From Ensifer canadensis (GTDB lineage: Bacteria > Pseudomonadota > Alphaproteobacteria > Rhizobiales > Rhizobiaceae), in NCBI RefSeq assembly GCF_017488845.2, contig NZ_CP083370.1, forward strand, positions 3,987,103-4,051,102: 64,000 bases of DNA. Reading direction: 5' to 3'. Of the stretch, positions 46,765 through 56,122 are shown piece after piece. Below the pieces are notes generated by a model. The model was not told the origin of the DNA. It searched no databases and saw only the letters and a list, made by a program, of their open reading frames with translations. Numbering within the stretch: position 1 is the first letter of the stretch; the number at the start of each line of letters is the position of its first letter. Made by a program: the position numbers and the translations under genes.

Positions 46765-46868
46765 AAAATATATTGGAGGTCTATGGAGGCGCCTTGGTTG
46801 ATGTTTCTGTCGAGACAGCGCGATCGGGTGGCCGAGAATACGGTCCCGGCAGAGCCTGGATGAATTTG

Positions 46869-46914
46869 TTAACGCATTTTTACCATGTTTCGTCGGAACA
46901 TCGCTCATGGTTAA
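46869..46914. promoter_or_regulatory. possible CtrA-type sites upstream of the amidotransferase gene
   Basis: TTAA-CGCATTT-TTAC (46869-46883) is one base off the CtrA full site TTAA-N7-TTAA, and ATGGTTAA (46907-46914) is the reverse complement of TTAACCAT. A GAATC methylation site follows at 46916. The sites lie 46-91 bases before the start at 46960. Assignment is tentative. Confidence 0.35.
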
Positions 46915-46959
46915 CGAATCGCATCCGTATGAACGGTGCGAAACCGGAGTGATTTCAGC

Positions 46960-47766
46960 ATGTGCCGCTGGGCAGCCTATCGCGGGGAGCCGCTCTATCT
47001 CGAGGAACTGGTGACCTCTCCGGCGCACTCGCTGATCGAGCAGTCCCATTGCGCCACGCGGGCAAAGACGGCGACCAACGGCGACGGCTTCGGCATTGCC
47101 TGGTACGGCGACCATCCGGAACCTGGGCGCTACCGCGACATTCTCCCCGCCTGGTCCGACTGCAATCTGAAGAGCATTGCCCGCCAGATCCGCTCGCCGC
47201 TGTTCCTCGCCCATGTGCGGGCGTCGACCGGTGGCGGCACCCGGCGCGACAACTGCCATCCCTTCGTCTTCGGGCGCTGGTCCTTCATGCACAACGGCCA
47301 GATCGGCGACTTCGAACATCTGCGCCGGCCGATGGAGAGCATGCTCGACAACGACCTCTATTCGGCCCGCACCGGCACGACGGATTCCGAACTCCTGTTC
47401 CTGCTCGCCATGCAGTTTGGTCTCGACCACAATCCGCTCGGCGCGATCGCCGAAGCGCTGGCCTTCATCGAACAGCTTGCCGAACATCTGGAGCGCCAGG
47501 TTCTGGTGCGCTTCACCGCCGCCTTCTCTGACGGCAACGATCTTTATGCGGTGCGCTATGCCTCCGACTGGAAGGCGCCGACGCTCTACGCAGCACCCAT
47601 GGGCCCGAGCGGCGGTTACTGTCTTGTCTCCGAACCGCTCAACGACGACGACGGCGCCTGGGTCGAAATTCCTGACGGCACGGCCGTGATCGTCGGCGAA
47701 AACGGCGTCGATGTCAGGCTGTTCTCGACGCAGGGCGCGCCGGTACGCAAGCACCGTTCGGCCTGA
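46960..47766 (+). CDS. class II glutamine amidotransferase (YafJ-like)
   Basis: The 268-residue protein starts MCRWAAYRGEPLYLEEL; removal of Met exposes Cys2 as the Ntn nucleophile that releases ammonia from glutamine. Other family segments are NGDGFGIAWYG (about 46-56), FLAHVRASTGGGTRRDNCHPF (about 85-105) and FMHNGQI (about 109-115). There is no synthase domain, so the acceptor is unknown. ATG 46960 is fixed by the need for Cys2. It is divergent from the iol oxidoreductase and followed by a REP-like repeat. Confidence 0.92.
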   Translation: MCRWAAYRGEPLYLEELVTSPAHSLIEQSHCATRAKTATNGDGFGIAWYGDHPEPGRYRDILPAWSDCNLKSIARQIRSPLFLAHVRASTGGGTRRDNCHPFVFGRWSFMHNGQIGDFEHLRRPMESMLDNDLYSARTGTTDSELLFLLAMQFGLDHNPLGAIAEALAFIEQLAEHLERQVLVRFTAAFSDGNDLYAVRYASDWKAPTLYAAPMGPSGGYCLVSEPLNDDDGAWVEIPDGTAVIVGENGVDVRLFSTQGAPVRKHRSA

Positions 47767-47798
47767 GGCTTTCAGCATATCGGTGGGCAGTGAGCGGC

Positions 47799-47943
47799 CC
47801 CTCATTCGGCTGCCGCCACCTTCTCCCCGTTTTCACGGGGAGAAGGGATACGCCGCACTCGCGCGTTCCTTTTGCTGCGGATGCTTCATCCACACAGGGC
47901 ACGTTCCCTCGCCCCGCCTGCGGGGAGAGGGTTAGGGTGAGGG
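47799..47943. repeat. REP-like composite repeat between amidotransferase and coaBC
   Basis: CTCATTCGGCTGCCGCCACCTTCTCCCCGTTTTCACGGGGAGAAGGGATACGCCGC and then CCCTCGCCCCGCCTGCGGGGAGAGGGTTAGGGTGAGGGGC. It is the same two-module order as at 40409-40523, here between convergent genes. Confidence 0.8.
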
Positions 47944-47969
47944 GCTTTTTGGCCAGGTACGGCGATTGA

Positions 47970-49190
47970 TCAACCCTGTTCTCTTCGCTCCAGCTCAGCC
48001 GCAATCAGCGCCGCCAATTTTTCGGCAACCGCTTCCTTGTCCATCTCCGGCCAGTCGTCGTTGCCGTCGGCCGAGATCAGCTTCACCCGGTTGCGATCGC
48101 CACCCATGATGCCGGTTGCCGGCGAGACGTCGTTGGCGAGAATGTAATCGGCACCCTTGCGCTCGAGCTTCGAGCGGCCGTTGTCGGCGACGTTCTCCGT
48201 CTCGGCGGCAAAGCCGACGACCAGCTTCGGCCGGTTTGCATGGTGGCCGACCGTCTTGAGGATGTCCGGGTTCTCGGCCAATTGAAGCGGTGGCGGCGCT
48301 TCGCCCGGCTTCTTCTTGATCTTGTTGCCGGCCGCACTTGCCACCCGCCAGTCGGCAACGGCCGCGACCATCACCGCAACGTCGGCGGGAAGGGCGGCAA
48401 GCACTGCATCGCGCATTTCCTCGGCGCGCTCGACATGGATCACGTTGACACCTGTGGGGTCGGGGATCGTCACAGGGCCGGACACCAGCGTCACATCCGC
48501 GCCGAGCCTGGCGAGCGCCGCGGCAATGGCGTGGCCCTGCTTGCCCGACGAGCGGTTGGCGATGTAGCGCACCGGGTCGATCGGCTCATGCGTCGGGCCG
48601 GATGTGACGACCGCCTTGCGTCCGGCAAGTGGCTTCGCGCCGCCTGCAAGCAGGTTTTCGACGGCAGCGACGATCGCCAGCGGCTCGCTCATCCGTCCTT
48701 CTCCGGCCTCGCCGCTCTCCGCCATTTCGCCGGCTTCAGGGCCGATGAAATGGATGCCGTCGGCGGCGAGCGTCGCGCGGTTGCGCCGGGTTGCCGGGTG
48801 CGCCCACATCTTCGGGTTCATCGCCGGCGCGACCAGCACCGGACGGTCGGTGGCCAGCAGGATGGTCGAGGCGAGATCGTCGGCATGACCGTTCGCCATC
48901 TTCGCCATCAGGTCGGCGGTAACAGGGGCGACGACGATCAGATCGCATTCGCGCGCCAGCCGGATATGGCCGACATCCTGTTCGTCCTCGCGCGAAAACA
49001 GCTCGAGATAGACATGCGAGGCGGAAAGCGCGCCGACGGCAAGCGGTGTCACGAACTGTTGCGCACCTGATGTCATGACTGGCCGGACGCTGGCGCCGCG
49101 CTCGCGCAGCCGGCGGATAAGGTCCAGGCTCTTATAGGCCGCAATGCCGCCGGAGATGATCAGGAGAATGCGTTTGCCCGACAGTGTCAT
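47970..49190 (-). CDS. coaBC: bifunctional phosphopantothenoylcysteine decarboxylase/phosphopantothenate-cysteine ligase
   Basis: CoaBC makes 4'-phosphopantetheine for coenzyme A. In the 406-residue protein the N-terminal flavoprotein CoaC part has ISGGIAAYK (12-20), catalytic H75 (VGHIRLA) and APAMNPKMW (121-129). The clamp motif reads EMAESGEAGEGRM, with Ser159 where E. coli CoaC has the reducing Cys158. The CoaB part starts about 190 (VTSGPTHEPIDPVRYIANRSSGKQG) with the KIKKKPGEAPPPLQLAENPDIL and NDVSPATGIMGGDRN segments. It ends 26 bases from the REP-like element. Confidence 0.95.
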   Translation of the reverse strand: MTLSGKRILLIISGGIAAYKSLDLIRRLRERGASVRPVMTSGAQQFVTPLAVGALSASHVYLELFSREDEQDVGHIRLARECDLIVVAPVTADLMAKMANGHADDLASTILLATDRPVLVAPAMNPKMWAHPATRRNRATLAADGIHFIGPEAGEMAESGEAGEGRMSEPLAIVAAVENLLAGGAKPLAGRKAVVTSGPTHEPIDPVRYIANRSSGKQGHAIAAALARLGADVTLVSGPVTIPDPTGVNVIHVERAEEMRDAVLAALPADVAVMVAAVADWRVASAAGNKIKKKPGEAPPPLQLAENPDILKTVGHHANRPKLVVGFAAETENVADNGRSKLERKGADYILANDVSPATGIMGGDRNRVKLISADGNDDWPEMDKEAVAEKLAALIAAELERREQG

Positions 49191-49580
49191 TGCGTCCCAG
49201 CCTTGCGGCCGCCTTCTTAACCGGAGTTCTTTCCGGTTCAGCCATGGTGTTCAACAGCATCCCTTTCGACGGCTTCGCCGGCGGAGGGACGCGGTTGCAG
49301 CGACCCTACTTGAGCGTTTCATCGGGCGCAACGTGTCTGGCCGAACGCCACAATTGCAGCCGTGGCGGCGCACGCCTGGAGGGGCGTTCGGCGATCCTTG
49401 CGCGCCGGCAGCAGATCACCCGATCCAGATGGCGCGCCTGGCCGCGTTCCCTTTCTAGCGGCGAATATCCCTTGGTATCTCACTGCCGAAGGCGCATAGT
49501 GCATCCATCATCGACCGATCGAACGGGCGTCGGTGGCTGAGAGATCGTTACGCTTTCGCCCCAACTGAGGAGATCGCGTG
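49191..49580. other. intergenic region between coaBC and a small gene
   Basis: This 390-bp stretch holds a plus-strand open frame from a GTG at 49184 whose first 40 residues look signal-peptide-like, but it overlaps the coaBC start and the rest is arginine-rich shadow-like sequence, so I do not call it. A GAGGAG ribosome site at the right end belongs to the gene at 49581. Nothing else is recognised. Confidence 0.5.
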
Positions 49581-49772
49581 ATGCACCCCATCGACGGATT
49601 TCGTGGGCGACCGATCCTTCCCGAGGAATTCCCGATGGTTGCCGATGTTTTTCGGGATGCCGTCCGGGTGCGATACCCGGCGCTTGATCGCGAAGAGGGC
49701 GAGGCAATCCTGGCCCGACTCATGGACTTGCACCACAGCCGTGTCGAAAGTCGGCTGCCCCTGGTCCAATAG
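49581..49772 (+). CDS. small hypothetical protein, 63 residues
   Basis: The frame encodes an acidic-basic mixed protein (MHPIDGFRGRPILPEEFPMV...REEGEAILARLMDLHHSRVE) that looks mostly helical and soluble. GAGGAG lies eight bases before ATG 49581. Codon use is similar to nearby genes. No domain is recognised and it has no clear operon partner; a 40-residue membrane protein follows 160 bases later on the same strand. Confidence 0.5.
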   Translation: MHPIDGFRGRPILPEEFPMVADVFRDAVRVRYPALDREEGEAILARLMDLHHSRVESRLPLVQ

Positions 49773-49932
49773 CTGTCGACCTTCGGATCTGCCGTCCTCA
49801 GCAGCCAAAACGCGTCGCGGATGCCGCTCCAGATTTCCGCGCGGGCCTCCCGCACCTCATAAGATGACACGCAGGCGATCGCGTGGCCCGGCCCCAACGG
49901 CCGTCGGGCATTTCGACGCCAGGGAGAATGCC

Positions 49933-50055
49933 ATGCTTCATACCTTTGCAATGCATATTCGCCGCTATGACTACGCGCTTGCCGCAATCAAGATGTCGCT
50001 CATCCTGTCCCTGCTGGTGATCGCGCTGATCACGCTGAACGGTCTCGTCTGGTAA
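49933..50055 (+). CDS. 40-residue single-span membrane protein
   Basis: ATG 49933, with AGGGAG seven bases upstream, encodes 40 residues: a basic N-terminus (MLHTFAMHIRRYDYALAAIK) and one strong transmembrane helix (LILSLLVIALITLNGLVW). The charge pattern predicts N-in topology. Such miniproteins are usually missed by annotation. It precedes the ABC-F gene by 341 bases in the same direction; a functional link is only conjecture. Confidence 0.6.
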   Translation: MLHTFAMHIRRYDYALAAIKMSLILSLLVIALITLNGLVW

Positions 50056-50396
50056 TCGTCCAAAGGCGGTACCATCTGCTCCAGACCGGGCGACCACGCT
50101 CGTGTGCCGCCCACACTGTGTTCCAATACCATCTCCAATCGATCAGTGCCGAACGCGGCCGGATCTGGCTTCAAAGCAAGCAGAATGCCGGTTGCACGGG
50201 CGCCAAGGATGTTTCCAGACTGAGCGGCGACCAAGTGCTCACGGTTCGCGGCGAGCGGCTATGGCATCCTTGCCTTGAAGAAAACACGATCGATGTTATC
50301 TTTGCATCGATAGAAATTACCACAGGATACACGCATCGATGGATTTCCACCTGACAGCAAAGCCCACTCTTTTTGCCATCAGGGAAATCCGTATCC
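50056..50396. other. leader-like region upstream of the ABC-F gene
   Basis: This 341-bp region contains no supported ORF. It has GC-rich inverted words near 50060-50110 and a TGCATCGAT/ACGCATCGAT pair at about 50303-50342. Several ABC-F genes are controlled by upstream attenuation, so a regulatory leader is possible, but no short leader peptide with a terminator hairpin could be defined by eye. Confidence 0.35.
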
Positions 50397-52010
<1,614 letters not shown>

Positions 52011-52047
52011 AGGCGGATGATTTCGGGCGGCACGCCGGCAGTGGGCG

Positions 52048-52950
52048 CTACTGCGCCCATTTCACGTCGCCGGTAAAGGCGATCGTCAGCCAGCGATCGC
52101 GCCCGGCCTCGCCGATTTCCGCGCCGATCTCGGCGCGGATCGCATCGAGGCTCGCAAGCGTATCCACCCGGGTTTCGGCCGATCCGATCAGGTAGATCTC
52201 GATCAGCCGGGCCCTGCCGACCTTGGCGACGTATGTGCGATAATCGGCAAAGCCGTGGCGGCTGGCGGCATTGCGCGCTGCCTCGCGCACTTTCTCGTCC
52301 AGTTCCGCCGGGGCGACTAGGAAGATTTCCTTCAGCGCGGCATAGACGGTCTTCAGCGGAAGCGGGATCAGGCAAAGTGTCAGAACCACCAGAATTGCCG
52401 GGTCGGCATAGGGCGTCCAGTCTTCATAGGCGGTGCCCTTCAGCATCGCGGCGACCACGAAAGCAACAAGCAGGGCTGCGGTAATCGTGCCCGACATCGC
52501 CCAGGCACGCACATCCAACGCCAGGAATTCCGAGCCGATCGTGCGGTTCGCCCGCCGCCCGTAGATGAACATCACGATGCAGATGACGACGACGACGGCG
52601 GCATAGGCGATCGCCCAGTCGAAGGCGAGTTCGCGGCCGCCCGACAGCAGCGAGTCGACGGCGTTGATAAGGGCGTAGAAGGAGAGCGTCGTGAGTAGGC
52701 CGGCGTTTAACAGCAGGACCATCGGCTCGATATGCCAGAAGCCCATTTGAAAGCGGCTGCTTTCCCGTGGGATCAGCCGCGTCACTCCCAGCGCCAGCAG
52801 CGTCATGGCGGCGTCGACGACGGAAAACACCCCGTCGAACACGATCGACACCGATCCGGACAACAGGCCGAACAGCACGCCTGTCGCGCCGACGACGATG
52901 GTGGCGGCGATCGATCGCTTGAGGACGGTTTGTTCGGTGGCGGTGGTCAT
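52048..52950 (-). CDS. cation diffusion facilitator family transporter
   Basis: The 300-residue protein has six transmembrane segments with the CDF DGVFSVVDAAMTLLALGVTRL (about 39-59) and a long C-terminal cytoplasmic part (about 205-300). The usual HxxxD metal motif of helix V reads ALDVRAWAMSGT here (D144 kept, H not obvious), so metal use may differ from Zn-type CDFs. It would export a divalent cation with proton antiport. It is convergent with the ABC-F gene, 37 bases apart. Confidence 0.85.
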   Translation of the reverse strand: MTTATEQTVLKRSIAATIVVGATGVLFGLLSGSVSIVFDGVFSVVDAAMTLLALGVTRLIPRESSRFQMGFWHIEPMVLLLNAGLLTTLSFYALINAVDSLLSGGRELAFDWAIAYAAVVVVICIVMFIYGRRANRTIGSEFLALDVRAWAMSGTITAALLVAFVVAAMLKGTAYEDWTPYADPAILVVLTLCLIPLPLKTVYAALKEIFLVAPAELDEKVREAARNAASRHGFADYRTYVAKVGRARLIEIYLIGSAETRVDTLASLDAIRAEIGAEIGEAGRDRWLTIAFTGDVKWAQ

Positions 52951-53182
52951 GATCTTGTATTCACTCCTGTTTCGACGCGGTGCTTAGGCTGTGCCAGTGA
53001 CGAAATGGTGACGGTGATCACGCAGACGAGGCGATGGTAGCGCTTCCGGTTGGCAAGAAAAAGCGGCGGCAGCGCTGCCCTGCGGCGATCTCGTGTCGCA
53101 CCAGGGAGGCGATCGATGAGCCCAAGCATGATGATTGTGAACACGAATACCACCCCTGCGTGGGGCAATGCTGCCTCCGGCC

Positions 53183-54440
53183 CTAGGCGAATTGACCGAA
53201 GCGCATGAGATCTCGGCCGACGGCGCTGCCATCGAGCGCATCGGTGCGTGCCGGCGGGGCGGCGGCATGGAATGGCCGATTGCAAACAGGAGCGCGCTTG
53301 CCGCTGAAAGCAGCGCGAACAGCAGGAACATGCCGGCGCCGCCGCTTGCGCCGAGTGCAAGGCCGCCGATGAGCGGCCCAAGGAAATTGCCGACGGTGGA
53401 CAGTGAATGGGCGCCGAAATAGGTGCCGCGATTGCCGGCATCCTGCCGTCGACCAGCACATATTCCGAGGGCACGACGAGCACCTCGCCGATGGTGAAGA
53501 GGATCATCGAGGCGACCAGCATTTCGACGCCGGACGAGGCTGCAAAGCCGATTTCACCAAGCAGGAACAGCAGGCAGCCGAGCGACAGCGCCTTGAGCGC
53601 GCCGATCCTTTCAATGACGAAGCGGGCGGGCGTGCTGGCGACGAGCACCGTTGCTGCGTTGGTCGAAACCAGCAGCGCGAACAGGGTGACGCCATCCTCG
53701 AAGCCGGTGTTGAGATATTGCGACAATGTCACCGACCATTGACCATGAACGGCCAAAAGCAGGGTGCCGCCGATGACGAAGAAGATCAGTCGGCGGTCGC
53801 GCAAGGCAGCGACAAGCCCGCGCCAGCCGCCCGTGGTGTTGGACCCCGGTCCCGTCTCGACCGCCCGTCTGTTGCTCGCTTCCGGCACGGTGAAGAACAG
53901 CACGAGGCCGAAGGCCGCATGCATGATGCCGGCAATGATGAATAGGGTCGAATAGGCAGCGCCGACCCAGACGCCGATCAACGGCCCGACGGCCCAGCCG
54001 GCATTGATCGCCAGATAGCGCCAGGAGAATACCCGCAGGCGCAGATGCGCTGGCGCGGCATCGCTCATCAATGCGCGCGAAACCGGTTCATAGACGGCGG
54101 CGGCAACCGCAGAGACGATATGCGCCAGCGCGAAGGCGGCGATCGAGTGCGCCAGCCCGAGCCCCGCCAGCGCCAGTCCGGCCATGAAGAGCGCTATGGT
54201 CAGCACACCCGTTCGGCCGATGCGATCGGACAGGCTGCCGGCAAACGGGCTGATGATCGCGCCGAGCAGGGGGCCCGCGCCAATCAGGACGCCGATACCT
54301 GCCGGGGTAAGGCCAAAATCCCGCTGCAGGCGGATCGCGAGGAAGGTCAGGCTCATGCCCTTGGCGATCGTCACCACGCCGGAGCCGGCGATGAGAAGCA
54401 GCGCCACCAGGCGGCCCGTGCGTTCGGAAAAGGCATTCAT
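53183..54440 (-). pseudogene. MFS exporter with two reading-frame breaks near the 3' end
   Basis: ATG 54440 (MNAFSERTGRL) opens an MFS protein with about ten intact helices and the loop motif GSLSDRIGRTG (about 68-78). After EYVLVDGRMPA the frame breaks at about 53433-53438: the expected GNRGTYFGAHSLSTVGNFLGPLIGGLALG continues in another frame, consistent with loss of 4 bases from a CCGG repeat. A second shift near 53260-53275 is suggested because the third frame there keeps good codon use to a TAG at 53183-53185 (ARTDALDGSAVGRDLMRFGQFA end). The gene is probably inactive unless these are sequence errors. The uninterrupted frame instead ends far away, at 52947, in shadow-like sequence. Confidence 0.75.
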
Positions 54441-54722
54441 CGCAGCACCCGCGGACTGGGCCGCCGACGTTCTCCGAGGAACGCTGGGCGGCAGGGAGGA
54501 GAGGGCAATCTCACCTTCGCGATTACACTCGCCGCGTGTGTTCGGCAAGGGCTCTGGTTGTCGAGACACCGTCGGTCGGCGTGAGCAGGCGGGTTGTTCC
54601 GGCGCCTCACTGCCTTTGCCGTGCCCGTCCGCCCGTCGGAGGCACCACCGGCCGGCGCTGGCAGTGGCCGCCGCAGGGGGCTGCCCAAGCTGTGGCTGGG
54701 CTTGACCGGTGCCGGCCGCTTG

Positions 54723-55193
54723 TCAGCCCTCTTTTTGACGATGCTGCCATTCCGCATAGAGCGGTGCCAGGTCGTTATCGTCGACCGGCACATGGCGAAA
54801 GCGCATCGACTGTTCGCCAAGGGGTTTTGCCAGTTCGGCATAGACTGCCGCCGTCGACAGCCCGTAGGGTTCGGCGTCGGCATTCGAGTGGGCGTAGGCG
54901 ATCTCGGTGATGCCGGCCATGCGCATGGCCGCAATGCACATCGGGCAGGGTTGGCCGCTGGCATAGATCGCAACGCCTTCAAGACGGGGAGACCCGAGGC
55001 GCTTTGCCGCCAGGCGAAGGGCATTCATCTCGGCATGCGATGTCGGATCGCCGGTTTCAAGCATCTCGTTGACGCCGCTGGCGATAACCTCGCCGTTGCG
55101 AACGGCAACCGCGCCGAAGGGACGGCCACCTTTTTCGACATTGGCGCGGGCAAGGGCGACAGCCTCGCCGAGAAAGCGTCTTTCCTGCTTCAT
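54723..55193 (-). CDS. nucleoside/guanine deaminase (CDA-fold)
   Basis: The 156-residue zinc deaminase has HAEMNAL (H53, E55) and PCPMCIAAM (C83, C86), the zinc and catalytic motifs of the cytidine deaminase-like fold. The N-terminal RPFGAVAVRNGEVIASGVNEM and the length fit guanine deaminase/general nucleoside deaminase groups more than TadA; the exact substrate is open. ATG 55193 has GGAGGGG upstream. It lies 13 bases after the ankyrin gene and is likely co-transcribed with it. The 282 bases between it and the MFS gene hold nothing recognisable. Confidence 0.88.
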   Translation of the reverse strand: MKQERRFLGEAVALARANVEKGGRPFGAVAVRNGEVIASGVNEMLETGDPTSHAEMNALRLAAKRLGSPRLEGVAIYASGQPCPMCIAAMRMAGITEIAYAHSNADAEPYGLSTAAVYAELAKPLGEQSMRFRHVPVDDNDLAPLYAEWQHRQKEG

Positions 55194-55206
55194 GTCCCCT
55201 CCGATT

Positions 55207-55881
55207 TCAACGGGCGCCGGCGGCGGTAAGCAGCTTTTCAATCCGGCCATAGCCGCGCTGCCGGGCGTGGCTCAATGGGCTCACGCCCTCGCCATCGGCA
55301 AGATTGACGTTCGCGCCCGCGTCGATCAGCAATCGCACGATCTCCGTATGCTTTTCGCCGCCGGTGCCGAGAATGATGGCTTCGATCAGCGCCGTCCAGC
55401 CCAGCCGGTTGACGTGATCGACATCGACGCCCGCCTCGATCAGCGTCTTCACCGTTTCGACGTGGCCGCGTTCTGCCGCAGGGATCAGCGCCGTGCCGCC
55501 GTAACGGTTGGTGCTTTTGAGGTCGGCGCCGTTGGCAAGCGTCAGCTTCAGGATTTCGAGATGGCCGCGCGCGCCAGCATAGAGGTAGGGACTGTCCTCG
55601 ATCTTGTCCTTCGCATTGACATCCGCGCCGGCTTCGATGAGCGCGCGGGCAGCGTCGATGCGGTTTTCGTGTGTGGCGACGAGCAGAGCGGTCGCGCCGC
55701 TTGCGTCACGCGCGTCGAGCGTTGCTCCGCGCTTGATCAATTCGCGCAGTTCGGCGGCGTTGCCGGCCGAAGCTGCGGCAATCATTTCCTTTTCAAGCAT
55801 GGCGGCTCCTGCAGCGGCGGGAAGAAGGGCTGAGGCGAAGAGTGCAATCCCGAGCAGCCACCCGGTCGATGGTGAGTTCAT
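55207..55881 (-). CDS. periplasmic ankyrin-repeat protein
   Basis: The 224-residue protein has a signal peptide (1-27, PAAAGAAM) and about five ankyrin repeats (for example DASGATALLVATHENRIDAARALIEAGADVNAKD, then YGGTALIPAAERGHVETVKTLIEAGVDVDHVNRLGWTALIEAI). It would act as a periplasmic binding scaffold; partner unknown. ATG 55881 has GGA nine bases upstream; ATG 55890 has none. It precedes the deaminase gene by 13 bases. A 12-bp tandem repeat lies just upstream at 55892-55927. Confidence 0.88.
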   Translation of the reverse strand: MNSPSTGWLLGIALFASALLPAAAGAAMLEKEMIAAASAGNAAELRELIKRGATLDARDASGATALLVATHENRIDAARALIEAGADVNAKDKIEDSPYLYAGARGHLEILKLTLANGADLKSTNRYGGTALIPAAERGHVETVKTLIEAGVDVDHVNRLGWTALIEAIILGTGGEKHTEIVRLLIDAGANVNLADGEGVSPLSHARQRGYGRIEKLLTAAGAR

Positions 55882-55891
55882 GGGGGTCATT

Positions 55892-55927
55892 CCAGTCGTT
55901 TAGCCAGTCGTTTGGCCAGTCGTATGG
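55892..55927. repeat. 12-bp tandem repeat, three units
   Basis: CCAGTCGTTTAG, CCAGTCGTTTGG and CCAGTCGTATGG follow each other without gaps just upstream of the ankyrin-gene start. It is a simple tandem duplication in the untranslated or promoter region. Confidence 0.7.
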
Positions 55928-56122
55928 TCAGCCGGGCAAACGGCGCCCGGCTGCAGGTTTTACTGCATAACCCCTGAAACCAGCATCAATTTGCGGTGAA
56001 GTTCACCTGCGAAATTGAAGCTTCTGAACGCCATGTCTGACGCACGATGCAATAATAAATGACCGCCTTGAGCCGGTCGCTTGTATTTTCAAGGGAGGGG
56101 CAGGGCGGACTGACGCGGCAAC

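Noticed and set aside
49184..49540. 118-codon plus-strand frame with a signal-peptide-like start
   Set aside because: Its GTG start overlaps the coaBC start and the last two thirds are Arg/Ser-rich shadow-like sequence.
52947..53182. C-terminal extension of the MFS frame to 52947
   Set aside because: This is read-through in the wrong frame after the break; the sequence is Arg/Pro-rich and unlike MFS helices.
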